A program made the translations under genes and the position numbers. Below are positions 1-8,297 of a DNA stretch of 12,621 nucleotides, piece by piece (within the stretch, counting starts at the first letter, position 1; each line of letters starts with the position of its first letter). This DNA comes from Halieaceae bacterium (GTDB lineage: Bacteria; Pseudomonadota; Gammaproteobacteria; Pseudomonadales; Halieaceae): NCBI GenBank assembly GCA_003331685.1, contig QOPK01000052.1, positions 1 to 12,621 of the forward strand. Reading direction: 5' to 3'. The notes beneath the pieces are model-generated. The model was given only the letters and a program-made list of their open reading frames with translations. It was not told where the DNA came from and did no database searches.

Positions 1-24
1 GCTTCACTACCCCGCTATCGGTAG

Positions 25-30
25 TAAAAT
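25..30 (+). promoter_or_regulatory. possible -10 element (TAAAAT) of the first gene
   Basis: TAAAAT differs from the sigma-70 -10 consensus at one position and lies about 34 bases before the ATG at 59, leaving a short leader with the Shine-Dalgarno site. The expected -35 region at the very window edge is a poor match, so this is a weak call. Confidence 0.25.
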
Positions 31-44
31 GCTGCGCTCTAACT

Positions 45-50
45 GAGAGG
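45..50 (+). promoter_or_regulatory. Shine-Dalgarno site deciding the start of the first gene
   Basis: GAGAGG lies 8 bases before the ATG at 59. An in-frame GTG at 50 would overlap this site and have no ribosome binding site of its own, so the ATG at 59 is preferred. Confidence 0.6.
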
Positions 51-58
51 TGTTCAAC

Positions 59-514
59 ATGTTTGCCACATCCGTCCTCGCGTTTTCCAAAGCCGTCCTT
101 ATCATACCCGGCGCCCTATTTATCGTTTACGGCGCCATGTGCTGGTACAACCCTGAATTGCCTGCCGAGAACGCAGGTCTGTGGGTAGCGCATCATAATG
201 GGCTGGCAGAACTTGCAGCAATGTACGGCGGGCTGCAAGTTTGCCTGGGATCCATCATCTTACTGTCGGGCATCCTCAAAGGTTATCTGCGTCCCGGACT
301 GTGGCTGTTAATGATGGTGATGGGCGGACTGGCAGCAGCGCGCGGCAGCGTGGCTTTCGGCAACTTTGATCTGACCATTCAGACCGTCCAAGGCGCAGCC
401 GACGTGGCGATGAGTTCGGATTTCAGCAGTTACACCTGGTATGCGCTGTTGTTCGAGGCAACCTGCGCTCTGCTCGCAGGATTGTGCCTGCTGAACAGAG
501 AAAATCAGAACTAG
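59..514 (+). CDS. small four-helix inner-membrane protein, DUF4345-like
   Basis: A 151-residue integral membrane protein of unknown function. Four hydrophobic segments are visible at about residues 11-30, 52-73, 79-98 and 125-147. A Tyr-Gly-Gly-Leu-Gln stretch (56-60) opens helix 2 and an Arg (95) sits in helix 3; this pattern and the size fit the DUF4345 family, whose role is unknown. The family call is from recognition of the pattern and is moderate. The start was set by GAGAGG at 45-50, which serves the ATG at 59 rather than the in-frame GTG at 50. The gene converges on gltX: its TAG (512-514) and the gltX TAG (513-511 on the other strand) overlap in a single CTAG, so no terminator space exists between them. 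Upstream context lies outside the window. Confidence 0.75.
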   Translation: MFATSVLAFSKAVLIIPGALFIVYGAMCWYNPELPAENAGLWVAHHNGLAELAAMYGGLQVCLGSIILLSGILKGYLRPGLWLLMMVMGGLAAARGSVAFGNFDLTIQTVQGAADVAMSSDFSSYTWYALLFEATCALLAGLCLLNRENQN

Positions 515-2013
515 GCGTCAGGCAGTGATAGGTTCAGGTCGGCGTAAGCCTTGTCGAGCCGCTTGGCGGCTTTCTTCGAGACACCACCACAGGCCTCGAT
601 GGCGGCCCTCAAGCGGGCCCGGGTGATATCGGGCCCGAGAATCGCCATCGAATCGGGTATCGAGTAGGCCACTTTCTCGCCTGACAGCGCCACAAACAGC
701 GGTGCAAACAGCACTTTGGGCTTGAGGCCCATAACTTCGGCCAACTCTTTGAGTGCAGCAAACAGCGCGTCGCGGCGCCAGTCCTGCTGCGCCTCCAATC
801 GCCACAGTACAAACTGCATCTGCATTATTGCGTTCTCGCGAGCCTCACCCTCATCACCAAACGCCTCGACATCCAATGCCACGTCGCCAGACACGAGATA
901 TGCGGCCTGAGGGATGAAGTCGGAGAGCACCTCGATACGACCCTGCGCGTGGGGCAGAATCTTGTTCAGCGTCTCGCGGTTCAGTGCCCAATCGCGCAAC
1001 CGTTTGACTAACTCGTCAGCAGTTAGCGACTCCCTTATCCACAAACCATTCAGCCACTTGAGCTTCTCGACATCGAACACAGGGCCGCCCAGCGATACTC
1101 GGCTGATATCGAATGCGGCCTGCATTTCATCCAGCGTGAACTTTTCTTCCTCGTTGGGCATTGACCAGCCCATGCGGCCCAGATAATTGACGACGGCCTC
1201 GGGCAGATAACCCATGCGCTGGTAATAAAGGATGCTGGTGGGGTTCTTTCGTTTGCTCAGCTTGGATTTGTCGGGATTGCGCAGCAGCGGTAAATGACAC
1301 AGCACCGGCATGTCCCAGCCAAAATAGTCGTAAAGCAAATGATGTTTGGGCGCCGAGTTGATCCACTCTTCACCACGGATCACATGGGTGATCTCCATCA
1401 GATGGTCATCGACCACGTTGGCGAGGTGGTAAGTGGGCAAACCATCTGACTTCAACAGGATCTGCGCATCCACCATGCCCCAGTCGAGCTCGATGGTGCC
1501 ACGCAGCATATCCTCGATGGCGCAGACTCCCTCCTCCTCAGGCACCATCATGCGAATCACATAGGCATCGCCCGCTTCCTTGCGCGCCGCCTGCTCATCT
1601 TCAGGCAAGAGCAGGTCGGAGGGCTTCAAAGCAGTTGACCTGCCCGCCTCACGGCGCGCCTCCCGCAGCGCGTCGAGCTCGACAGGCGTGCGGTAGCACA
1701 CAAAGGCGTGGCCTCTTTCGACTAAATCCCAGGCATAGCCACTGTAAATATCGGCGCGCTCACTCTGCCGATAGGGGCCCATCGGGCCACCCACATCGGG
1801 CCCTTCGTCCCAGTCGAGACCCAGCCAGCGTAATGACTCAAAAATCTTCGCCTCAGCCTCGGGCGTGCTCCGCGCCTGATCCGTGTCCTCAATGCGTAGC
1901 ACAAACTGCCCACCATGGGCGTGGGCAAAGCACCGGTTGAATAGCGCCATGTAGGCGGTCCCCACATGGGGATCACCGGTTGGCGAGGGAGCGACGCGAG
2001 TTCTGACTGTCAT
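511..2013 (-). CDS. gltX: glutamyl-tRNA synthetase
   Basis: Charges tRNA-Glu with glutamate in the cytoplasm (ATP + Glu + tRNA), a class I aminoacyl-tRNA synthetase of 500 residues, the normal bacterial length. The Rossmann catalytic core begins with [12 protein letters not shown] (8-19), where HVGT is the HIGH motif, followed by LRIEDTD and the [13 protein letters not shown] block. The KMSKS equivalent is KLSKR at 251-255 within an [12 protein letters not shown] context. [15 protein letters not shown] is also typical. The last roughly 170 residues form the helical anticodon-binding domain. The zinc motif known from E. coli GluRS (Cys-x-Cys ... Cys-x-His) is not intact: the region has Cys106-Tyr-Arg108 and no second Cys pair after it, so this is probably a zinc-free form. 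No convincing Shine-Dalgarno site precedes the ATG. The gene is divergent from the opp operon and convergent with the gene at 59-514. Confidence 0.97.
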   Translation of the reverse strand: MTVRTRVAPSPTGDPHVGTAYMALFNRCFAHAHGGQFVLRIEDTDQARSTPEAEAKIFESLRWLGLDWDEGPDVGGPMGPYRQSERADIYSGYAWDLVERGHAFVCYRTPVELDALREARREAGRSTALKPSDLLLPEDEQAARKEAGDAYVIRMMVPEEEGVCAIEDMLRGTIELDWGMVDAQILLKSDGLPTYHLANVVDDHLMEITHVIRGEEWINSAPKHHLLYDYFGWDMPVLCHLPLLRNPDKSKLSKRKNPTSILYYQRMGYLPEAVVNYLGRMGWSMPNEEEKFTLDEMQAAFDISRVSLGGPVFDVEKLKWLNGLWIRESLTADELVKRLRDWALNRETLNKILPHAQGRIEVLSDFIPQAAYLVSGDVALDVEAFGDEGEARENAIMQMQFVLWRLEAQQDWRRDALFAALKELAEVMGLKPKVLFAPLFVALSGEKVAYSIPDSMAILGPDITRARLRAAIEACGGVSKKAAKRLDKAYADLNLSLPDA

Positions 2014-2046
2014 GGGCGTATTCGGGCGGTCACAGCTATGTATTGT

Positions 2047-2066
2047 GAGTCGGCGATGTGCGACTC
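2047..2066. repeat. inverted repeat in the gltX/oppA intergenic region
   Basis: GAGTCG and CGACTC form perfect 6-base arms around an 8-base loop. It lies in the gltX leader (34-53 bases before the gltX ATG on the minus strand) and could be a leader hairpin or a protein-binding site. No role can be assigned. Confidence 0.35.
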
Positions 2067-2072
2067 TCCGGC

Positions 2073-2083
2073 GTAAAGTTTAC
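2073..2083. repeat. short AT-rich palindrome in the gltX/oppA intergenic region
   Basis: GTAAA-G-TTTAC is an 11-base palindrome in the 220-base divergent spacer. It could belong to a promoter or operator of gltX or oppA. I found no convincing -35/-10 pair in either direction in this spacer, so nothing more is claimed. Confidence 0.3.
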
Positions 2084-2233
2084 CAAAGGCCAGCCCTCTC
2101 ATTGGCATGGATGGCGCGCAATATTCGCACTCTCATCTACCCCCAAACTCCGGTAGCATGGGGCCACTCTGTGGGCAGGGACTCAGTTTTGAAACACCCC
2201 CAATCAGGCGCGGCCAGGACGGTACGCCATGCG

Positions 2234-3907
2234 ATGGTGTCGCGGCGATCCAACACCCCTCCTTCACTCTTTTCAGGCCTCTCGGCGCTGTGCTGTGCCT
2301 TGCTACTCCTCTTAACGGGCTGCGGCGGCGGTGAAAGTAACGTAGTCACCGGCAACCGCGATGGTGTGTTGCACTATGGCAACGGAGCAGAGCCCCAAGG
2401 CCTCGACCCCCATGTGGTGACCGGCGTACCCGAGAACCATATTATCCGGGCTCTGTTTGAAGGTCTGGCGGTCAAAAACCCGATCACGCTGGAGCCCGAG
2501 CCGGGTGTCGCCGAGCGCTGGGAGTTCAGCGATGAAGGCAGGGTGATCACGTTCCACCTCAACCCTGACGCCAAATGGTCCAACGGCGAGCAGGTTACCG
2601 CAGGCGACTACGTCTGGAGTTGGAACCGCGCGTTACACCCAATGACGGGTAACGAGTACTCCTACATGCTGTTCCCGGTGGTCAACGCCGAGGCGTATCT
2701 GAAGGGCGAGGTCACCGACTTTAACGAGGTGGGCGTGAAGGCCCTCGACGACACGACTTTAGAAGTCACGCTGAACGCGCCCACCCCTTACTTTATTCAG
2801 CTCATGGATCACTACAGTACCTTTGCGGTGCACCCTGAAACGTTGCTTCAGTTCGGAGAGATGACTGACCGCTATACGCCCTGGACCCGGGTCGCGAATA
2901 TCGTGAGTAACGGCGCGTTTAAATTGACCGAGTGGTCGCTGAACCGCCGAATCATCGTAGAGAAAAGCGACCTGTACTGGGACCGCGACAATGTCTCGCT
3001 CAATAAAGTGGTGTTTTACCCTACTGAAAATGTCGTAAGCGAGGAGCGCATGTTCCGCGCCGAGCAATTGCATTACACCCAGGTTGCGCCGCTGGACAAG
3101 ATCCCCGTGTATCGCGAGATGCCTGACAGCCCTTATGTGCAGGCGCCCTACCTCGGCACTTACTACTACTTAATTAACACCAAGCGACCACCGGTCGACG
3201 ACGTGCGGGTGCGCAAGGCACTGTCCATGGCTGTTGATCGCGACAAGCTTGTGCGGACAGTGTTGCAAGAGACCGCCGTGCCGGCGTACTCCATCACGCC
3301 GCCAGATACACTGGGGTACTACCCACCCAAACTCTTCGACTATGACCCCGAACAAGCCCGCGCACTGTTAGCCGAAGCGGGCTACCCCAATGGCGAAGGC
3401 TGGCCCGGCATTGAGATTCTTTACAACACGCAGGAAGCACATCGCAAGATTGCAGTGGCTATTCAGCAAATGTGGAAGTCCGAGCTGGGTATCGATGTCA
3501 CCATCTCCAATCAGGAGTGGAAGGTGTATCTGGACGCGGTGAGCCAAATCGACTTTCAGGTCGCCCGCCGAGGCTGGATTGGCGACTACGTCGACGCCAA
3601 TAACTTCCTCGATATGTTTATTACCGGCGGCGGTAACAACAACACCCAATTCGCCGACCCTGTCTACGATGACCTGATCCTTTACAAAGCTCCCAAGGCT
3701 GCCACGCGCGAGGAGCGCTACGCACTGTTCACCGAAGCCGAGACCATGCTGATGGAACAGATGCCGATCATTCCGCTTTATACCTACACCAGTAAGCATC
3801 TGATTCATCCGAGCGTAGAGGGCATTTACGCCAATCTTATGGACTCACTGAATCTCAAATATGTGAAGCTGATCCCGGGTCGATCATTGCCCGAGGAGCT
3901 GCGCTGA
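2234..3907 (+). CDS. oppA: oligopeptide ABC transporter substrate-binding lipoprotein OppA
   Basis: Binds peptides outside the inner membrane and delivers them to OppBC. The protein has 557 residues, close to the ~540 of enteric OppA, in the SBP_bac_5 family. It has an N-terminal signal with Arg-Arg (4-5), a hydrophobic core (about 16-27) and a lipobox Leu27-Thr-Gly-Cys30, so it should be cleaved before Cys30 and lipidated; enteric OppA is instead soluble in the periplasm. Family blocks include SNGAFKLTEW, a DLYWDRDN segment, VRKALSMAVDRDKLV and GWIGDYVDANNFLD. In the last, Asp451 aligns with the OppA Asp known to pair with the peptide amino terminus (my alignment by eye). The frame is open back to an ATG at 2012, but that would add 74 Arg-rich residues before the signal. 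The ATG at 2234 gives a normal signal peptide though its ribosome site is weak; a TTG at 2189 with AGGGA 7 bases upstream is an alternative. The stop overlaps the oppB start (TGATG). Confidence 0.93.
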   Translation: MVSRRSNTPPSLFSGLSALCCALLLLLTGCGGGESNVVTGNRDGVLHYGNGAEPQGLDPHVVTGVPENHIIRALFEGLAVKNPITLEPEPGVAERWEFSDEGRVITFHLNPDAKWSNGEQVTAGDYVWSWNRALHPMTGNEYSYMLFPVVNAEAYLKGEVTDFNEVGVKALDDTTLEVTLNAPTPYFIQLMDHYSTFAVHPETLLQFGEMTDRYTPWTRVANIVSNGAFKLTEWSLNRRIIVEKSDLYWDRDNVSLNKVVFYPTENVVSEERMFRAEQLHYTQVAPLDKIPVYREMPDSPYVQAPYLGTYYYLINTKRPPVDDVRVRKALSMAVDRDKLVRTVLQETAVPAYSITPPDTLGYYPPKLFDYDPEQARALLAEAGYPNGEGWPGIEILYNTQEAHRKIAVAIQQMWKSELGIDVTISNQEWKVYLDAVSQIDFQVARRGWIGDYVDANNFLDMFITGGGNNNTQFADPVYDDLILYKAPKAATREERYALFTEAETMLMEQMPIIPLYTYTSKHLIHPSVEGIYANLMDSLNLKYVKLIPGRSLPEELR

Positions 3908-4845
3908 TGCTGCGCTTTATACTGATGCGCGTTTTGCAAGCACTGCCTGTGATCTTTGTCGTGATCACCGCCACCTTCTTTTTGGTGCGCTCTGCTCCCG
4001 GCGGCCCGTTTGATCAGGAAAAAGTGGTCATTCCAGAGGTCAAAAAAGCACTCGAGGCGCAGTATCGGCTCGACCTGCCCCTACATGAGCAGTACTTCGC
4101 CTACCTTGGCGATCTCGCCCAGGGAGACCTCGGCCCCTCGTTCAAGTACCCTGGCCGGAGCGTGAATGAAATCCTGTTCTCCGGGCTACCGGTGACCGCT
4201 GAGCTCGGTCTATATGCACTGATGGTCGCGCTGATAATAGGTGTGACTGCCGGCGTATTTGCATCGCTACGACCCAACACCGCACAAGATTACGTCCCCA
4301 TGAGTCTGGCCATGATCGGCATCTGTATGCCGTCATTTTTATTAGGGCCGCTGTTGGTGCTGGTATTTGGCATCTGGTTAGACTGGCTACCGATCACGGG
4401 CTGGGGCGATATTCCCGGTGACAAGATTTTGCCGGCACTGACCTTGGGCTCAGCCTATGCCGCTTATATTGCACGCTTGAGTCGCGCTGGCATGCTGGAG
4501 ATTCTGTCTCAGGATTACATTCGCACTGCGCGCGCCAAAGGATTACCAGAGTGGCGCGTGGTCACGCAGCACGCGCTGCGCGGTGGGCTAATTCCGGTGA
4601 TTGCCTTTCTCGGCCCGGCTTTTGCGGGCTTATTGGCGGGCTCGTTTGTGGTTGAGACCATCTTCCAAATTCCCGGTCTCGGACGCTTCTATGTGCAGGC
4701 CGCTTTTAATCGCGACTACACCATGATTTTGGGTACCACCGTATTCTTATCTTCACTCATTGTGTTCTTCAATTTAGTGAGTGACATTATCGCAGCCTGG
4801 CTCAACCCACGACTCCGGCACCAGCTGAGTGGGAGCGGCTCATGA
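3907..4845 (+). CDS. oppB: oligopeptide ABC transporter permease OppB
   Basis: One of the two inner-membrane permease subunits of the peptide importer; 312 residues against 306 for E. coli OppB. It starts with the typical MLRFILMRVLQALPVIFVV first helix, followed by a periplasmic region with the LDLPLHEQY and GDLGPSFKY blocks common to OppB/DppB proteins. Five further hydrophobic segments lie between about residues 97 and 300. The cytoplasmic EAA loop that docks on the ATPase is at about 206-225 (RTARAKGL, then WRVVTQHALR). GAGGAG at 3893-3898, inside the end of oppA, is a strong ribosome site 8 bases before the ATG, and the ATG shares one base with the oppA stop, so the two genes are probably translationally coupled. 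Confidence 0.96.
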   Translation: MLRFILMRVLQALPVIFVVITATFFLVRSAPGGPFDQEKVVIPEVKKALEAQYRLDLPLHEQYFAYLGDLAQGDLGPSFKYPGRSVNEILFSGLPVTAELGLYALMVALIIGVTAGVFASLRPNTAQDYVPMSLAMIGICMPSFLLGPLLVLVFGIWLDWLPITGWGDIPGDKILPALTLGSAYAAYIARLSRAGMLEILSQDYIRTARAKGLPEWRVVTQHALRGGLIPVIAFLGPAFAGLLAGSFVVETIFQIPGLGRFYVQAAFNRDYTMILGTTVFLSSLIVFFNLVSDIIAAWLNPRLRHQLSGSGS

Positions 4846-5726
4846 ATACCGCCACGCAGGTATTCGAAGACGCCGAAAAAGGCTCCTCACTCTGGCACGA
4901 TGCCTGGTTGCGACTGCGCAAGAACAAACTCGCCGTATTTGGCGGCGGCGTATTGCTCTTTATGGTGGTCGTGGCGCTGCTGACACCGTGGCTCGCACCC
5001 TATAGCTATGAGGCACAAAACCTCGACCTTGGCGCAACGCCTCCCTCGGCCGCGCACTGGTTGGGCACTGACATCTTTGGTCGCGATCTACTGACCCAGA
5101 TCATGTATGGCGGGCGCATCTCACTGGCAGTTGGCTTTATTGCCACCGCGGTAGCGCTACTGATTGGCGTGACCTGGGGCGCTATTGCAGGCTATGTGGG
5201 TGGCCGGGTCGATGCCGTAATGATGCGCTTGGTCGACATTCTCTATGCCCTGCCCTTCATGATTTTTATCGTGTTGTTGATGGTGGTGTTTGGACGCAAT
5301 ATCTTGCTGCTCTTCCTCGCTATTGGGGCGGTGGAGTGGCTGACCATGGCGCGCATCATGCGTTCGCAGGTGCAGTCGCTGCGGCAACAAGAGTTTGTTG
5401 AGGCGGCCGTTTCGGTGGGACTCGCGCCAGCCGCCATTATTCGTAAACATGTGGTACCCAACGCGTTGGGGCCAATCATCGTTTACACCACGCTAACGAT
5501 CCCGAGCGTAATGCTGCTGGAGGCGTTTTTGAGCTTCCTAGGCCTGGGCATCCAGCCACCGGCGACCTCTTGGGGTCTGCTCATCAGTTACGGCGCCGAG
5601 ACCATGGAAGAATATCCGTGGCTCCTGATCTTCCCGGGCTGCGCGCTAACGCTCACCCTTTTCTCACTCAATTTTCTGGGCGACGGCCTGCGCGATGCGC
5701 TTGACGTGCGCGGCTCCAAGGACTGA
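4842..5726 (+). CDS. oppC: oligopeptide ABC transporter permease OppC
   Basis: The second permease subunit, pairing with OppB; 294 residues, close to E. coli OppC (302). The N-terminal OppC_N-type segment (SLWHDAWLRLRKNKLAV, then a first helix at about 31-52) is followed by the WLGTDIFGRDLLTQIMYGGR block that is highly characteristic of OppC/DppC, and by the inner-membrane transport domain. The EAA loop lies at about 187-206 (EAAVSVGL, then IIRKHVVPNALGP). LEAFLSFLGLGIQPP and GDGLRDALD close the protein as usual. The ATG overlaps the oppB stop in ATGA, with GGGAG at 4831-4835 as ribosome site. Confidence 0.96.
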   Translation: MNTATQVFEDAEKGSSLWHDAWLRLRKNKLAVFGGGVLLFMVVVALLTPWLAPYSYEAQNLDLGATPPSAAHWLGTDIFGRDLLTQIMYGGRISLAVGFIATAVALLIGVTWGAIAGYVGGRVDAVMMRLVDILYALPFMIFIVLLMVVFGRNILLLFLAIGAVEWLTMARIMRSQVQSLRQQEFVEAAVSVGLAPAAIIRKHVVPNALGPIIVYTTLTIPSVMLLEAFLSFLGLGIQPPATSWGLLISYGAETMEEYPWLLIFPGCALTLTLFSLNFLGDGLRDALDVRGSKD

Positions 5727-5729
5727 ACC

Positions 5730-7316
5730 GTGGCCTTACTCTCCGTCAATAATCTCTCTGTCAGCTTTGTCACCCGCAACGGCACCAATAAGGCCGTTGA
5801 TAATGTGAGCTTCTCAGTCGAGCAGCGTCAGATCACCGCCATCATTGGCGAGAGCGGCTCGGGCAAATCGGTCTCCTGTTACGCCATGTTGGGCTTGGTA
5901 CCCAGCCCACCTGGGCGCATTGATGGTGGCAGCGCACACTTTCAGGGTCAGGATCTGCTCGCGCGCTCAGAAGCGGAGCTGCGCGCCATTCGCGGGCGCG
6001 ACATCACCATGATCTTTCAGGACCCCATGACCTGTCTGAACCCGTTTATGAAAATTGGCGACCAACTGATTGAGCCCCTCACCCTGCACCAGAGTCTGGC
6101 CAAAGGTCCGGCCCGCGAGCAGGCAATGGCGCTGCTTGATGAGGTTGGCATCCGCGACCCGCAGGCAGCAATGAGTGCGTTCCCCCACGAATTCTCTGGC
6201 GGCATGCGCCAAAGAGTGATGATCGCGATGGCGCTCATTAACGAGCCCAAGTTATTGATTGCTGATGAGCCGACCACCGCGCTGGACGTGACGATCCAAG
6301 CGCAGATTCTCAAGCTCATTGCTGCGCTACAGACCAAGCGCGATATCGGTGTTTTATTTATCAGCCACGACCTTGCGGTGGTCTCTGATATCGCGGATCA
6401 AATCGTGGTCATGGAGAAAGGCAAGGTCGTTGAAAGCGGCCAGCCGAAAGCGATTTTTGACAACCCACAGCATCCTTACACACAGAAACTGTTGGCGGCG
6501 ATCCCCAGCGGGCAAAAGGCAGCCGATACGGTGGCGCCGGACCCGCTGATCCGAATAGAGCATCTTCGTACCTGGTTTACCCCCACCGCAGGTGCCGAGC
6601 CGGTCAAGGCGGTGGATGATGTTTCCCTCGAGATTCACCGCGGTGAGGTGCTGGGGTTAGTGGGTGAATCTGGTAGCGGTAAATCAACGCTCGGGCGTTC
6701 GATTCTGCGACTGGTGCGGATGACTGGCGGTCAGATCAGCTTCGATGGCATTGAGCTGTCGGCACTAGAAGGCAGGTCGCTTAAACAGTTCCGCCACCGC
6801 ATGCAGATGATCTTTCAAGACCCGTATGCGTCGCTCAACCCGCGCATGACAGTGTATGACACGCTGGCCGAACCCTTGTTACTGCATGGTCTGGTCACTA
6901 AAGCGGGGCTAGAGAAAGCGATTCGCGAGCTCATGGACAACGTAGGTCTAGCACGCACGTTTGTGCGCAAGTATCCGCACGAGTTCTCGGGCGGGCAGCG
7001 CCAACGGATCGCCATTGGCCGCGCGCTCGCGACACGACCTGAGTTTATTGTGGCTGACGAGCCGGTCTCGGCGCTCGACGTGACCATTCAGGCACAGATT
7101 CTTGATCTGCTCGCTGACCTCACCAAGGAATATGGGCTGACCATGCTGTTTATCTCGCATGATCTCGCGGTCATTCGCCAAATCGCCGATCGCATTGCGG
7201 TGATGTATCACGGCAAGTTGGTCGAACAAGGCTCTACCGCGCAGGTATTTGAAACGCCGCAGCAGGACTACACCCGCTCGTTACTGGCCGCGATTCCCGG
7301 CGCTAACGCTGCCTGA
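5730..7316 (+). CDS. oppDF: fused OppD-OppF peptide-importer ATPase (two ABC domains)
   Basis: Supplies both ATP-binding cassettes of the importer in one 528-residue chain, as in GsiA and YejF; enteric OppD and OppF are separate. Domain 1: Walker A GESGSGKS (40-47), signature SGG (156-158), Walker B Asp179-Glu180, switch His213. Domain 2: Walker [10 protein letters not shown] (312-320), signature SGG (420-422), Walker B Asp443-Glu444, switch His477. All key residues are present in both halves, so both ATP sites should be active. Each half ends with the oligopeptide-type C-terminal segment ([17 protein letters not shown] and [17 protein letters not shown]). The start is GTG, 3 bases after the oppC stop, with AAGGA at 5718-5722 as ribosome site 7 bases upstream. 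OppABC lengths fit Opp better than Yej, whose permeases are longer. Confidence 0.95.
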   Translation: MALLSVNNLSVSFVTRNGTNKAVDNVSFSVEQRQITAIIGESGSGKSVSCYAMLGLVPSPPGRIDGGSAHFQGQDLLARSEAELRAIRGRDITMIFQDPMTCLNPFMKIGDQLIEPLTLHQSLAKGPAREQAMALLDEVGIRDPQAAMSAFPHEFSGGMRQRVMIAMALINEPKLLIADEPTTALDVTIQAQILKLIAALQTKRDIGVLFISHDLAVVSDIADQIVVMEKGKVVESGQPKAIFDNPQHPYTQKLLAAIPSGQKAADTVAPDPLIRIEHLRTWFTPTAGAEPVKAVDDVSLEIHRGEVLGLVGESGSGKSTLGRSILRLVRMTGGQISFDGIELSALEGRSLKQFRHRMQMIFQDPYASLNPRMTVYDTLAEPLLLHGLVTKAGLEKAIRELMDNVGLARTFVRKYPHEFSGGQRQRIAIGRALATRPEFIVADEPVSALDVTIQAQILDLLADLTKEYGLTMLFISHDLAVIRQIADRIAVMYHGKLVEQGSTAQVFETPQQDYTRSLLAAIPGANAA

Positions 7317-7318
7317 GT

Positions 7319-7378
7319 TTCACCGGGCTAAGCCAATAGCCATCTGCAAACCAAAAGGCTTATTGCGCCACGGGTGAA
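7319..7378. terminator. nested inverted repeats between convergent opp operon and SDR gene
   Basis: The 64-base spacer between the oppDF stop and the SDR stop is almost fully covered by pairing sequence: outer arms TTCACC (7319-7324) and GGTGAA (7373-7378), inner arms CAATAGCC (7334-7341) and GGCTTATTG (7357-7365, one bulged base). The position suits a two-way terminator, but neither strand has a clear T-run after the stem, so this is a weak call. Confidence 0.35.
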
Positions 7379-7380
7379 CG

Positions 7381-8154
7381 CTACAAAGTAAAGCCAGAAT
7401 CCAGCGTGACCAGTTGACCCGTTACATAATCGGAACCTGTGATCAGCGACAAAATCGTGTCTGCCACATCCTCAGGTGTGACCACGTGGCCCAGTGGTGT
7501 CTGATCCGCAAACATTTTTTTCAGGCCCTCGTACTGCTCGGCGTCGCCGCCGCCCCAGGTATTGAAAGCCCAGTCGCCATCAATTAAACCCGGCAGCACG
7601 GCGTTGACGCGGATCTTTTTCTTGCCGAGTGTTTTAGCGAGCGTGCGGGTCAAGCTGTTCATACCGGCCTTGGAGGCGCAGTAGGCGATCGAGCTACCGT
7701 TGGCGGTCATGCTCGCAATACTCGAAGTCATAATGATTTCACCGCCACCGACAGCCTCGATGTGCGGCGCCGCTTCCCGGGACATCATGAAGGCCCCGAT
7801 CAGGTTCACCCGCAACGTGCGAAGCCAGACGTCTTCAGTGAGTGCATCGAGTTGATCGTGGGGGATAAAGGTCGTGGTGCCCGCGTTGTTCACCAATGCA
7901 TCGAGCTGTCCGAATTGCTCGAGGGTCGCGGCAACCAGCCGTTTGCAATCGGCCTCCTCCGAAACATCTGCCTGCACCGCGAGCGCTTGCCCGCCTGCAG
8001 CCGTGATCTGCGTGACGACGGCTTCCGCCGCCTCGGCGGAGCGGCTGTAGTTCACCACCAGCCGCGCGCCCATCTCGGCGAGCTTAGTGGCCAACGCGGC
8101 GCCCACACCTGAACTGGCGCCGGTAATCAACACTACTCGATCTGCTACATCCAT
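7381..8154 (-). CDS. short-chain dehydrogenase/reductase (classical, FabG-like)
   Basis: A soluble NAD(P)-dependent oxidoreductase of 257 residues, acting on an alcohol/ketone pair that cannot be named from sequence. Rossmann motif TGASSGVG (11-18), Asp63 of the ADV motif, NNAG (89-92), and the full catalytic tetrad Asn117, Ser145, Tyr158, Lys162 (YCASK). The residues after beta-2 (Asn-Tyr-Ser-Arg-Ser, 35-39) carry an Arg and no acidic residue, favouring NADP(H). A somewhat long substrate loop with a WGGG stretch follows the PG motif (GDWAFNTWGGGD). The frame is open to a GTG at 8163, but GGAGAG at 8163-8168 (minus strand) sits 8 bases before the ATG at 8154, so the ATG is chosen. It lies downstream of iorAB on the same strand, separated by 143 bases with a strong hairpin, so it is probably transcribed separately. 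Confidence 0.9.
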   Translation of the reverse strand: MDVADRVVLITGASSGVGAALATKLAEMGARLVVNYSRSAEAAEAVVTQITAAGGQALAVQADVSEEADCKRLVAATLEQFGQLDALVNNAGTTTFIPHDQLDALTEDVWLRTLRVNLIGAFMMSREAAPHIEAVGGGEIIMTSSIASMTANGSSIAYCASKAGMNSLTRTLAKTLGKKKIRVNAVLPGLIDGDWAFNTWGGGDAEQYEGLKKMFADQTPLGHVVTPEDVADTILSLITGSDYVTGQLVTLDSGFTL

Positions 8155-8162
8155 CCTCACCA

Positions 8163-8168
8163 CTCTCC
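8163..8168 (-). promoter_or_regulatory. Shine-Dalgarno site deciding the SDR start
   Basis: Read on the minus strand this is GGAGAG, 8 bases before the ATG ending at 8154. The upstream in-frame GTG codons (8163 and 8160) overlap or abut it and are unlikely starts. Confidence 0.6.
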
Positions 8169-8173
8169 GACAG

Positions 8174-8184
8174 AATTATTTAAT
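8174..8184 (-). promoter_or_regulatory. AT-rich -10-like stretch upstream of the SDR gene
   Basis: The minus strand reads ATTAAATAATT, the only AT-rich stretch in this spacer, about 20-30 bases before the SDR ATG. It could be a -10 region giving a very short leader. No good -35 match is visible at the usual spacing. Confidence 0.25.
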
Positions 8185-8254
8185 CCGAGGCAGTGTATCG
8201 GCTGGGACACGTTCCGCCACCTGTCTCGTGGCCTGCATTGCTGGCCAATCAGTG

Positions 8255-8292
8255 AAACGCGAGGTGGCTCACACCACCACCTCGTGTCGTTT
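8255..8292 (-). terminator. strong hairpin just after iorB, probable terminator
   Basis: Perfect 8-base GC-rich arms CGAGGTGG (8260-8267) and CCACCTCG (8277-8284) enclose a 9-base loop; outer arms AAACG (8255-8259) and CGTTT (8288-8292) extend the stem across a 3-base bulge. On the minus strand it starts 5 bases after the iorB stop. The 3' side ends in only a short T-run (CGTTT), so termination may be partial or Rho-independent with low efficiency. Confidence 0.5.
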
Positions 8293-8297
8293 GTGAC

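Noticed and set aside
1..49. tRNA or other RNA gene end near gltX
   Set aside because: No T-arm, acceptor stem or CCA-like end can be formed from these bases.
2012..2233. Start of the peptide-binding protein at the ATG at 2012
   Set aside because: It would put 74 Arg-rich residues ahead of an otherwise normal lipoprotein signal and overlaps the start codon of gltX on the other strand.
3368..3808. 146-codon minus-strand open frame
   Set aside because: Antisense to oppA, with no recognisable motif or ribosome site; treated as a shadow.
7555..7620. SDR as a fatty-acid FabG
   Set aside because: The catalytic core is FabG-like, but no fatty-acid synthesis genes are nearby and the substrate loop (WGGG stretch) differs, so only the general SDR call is made.
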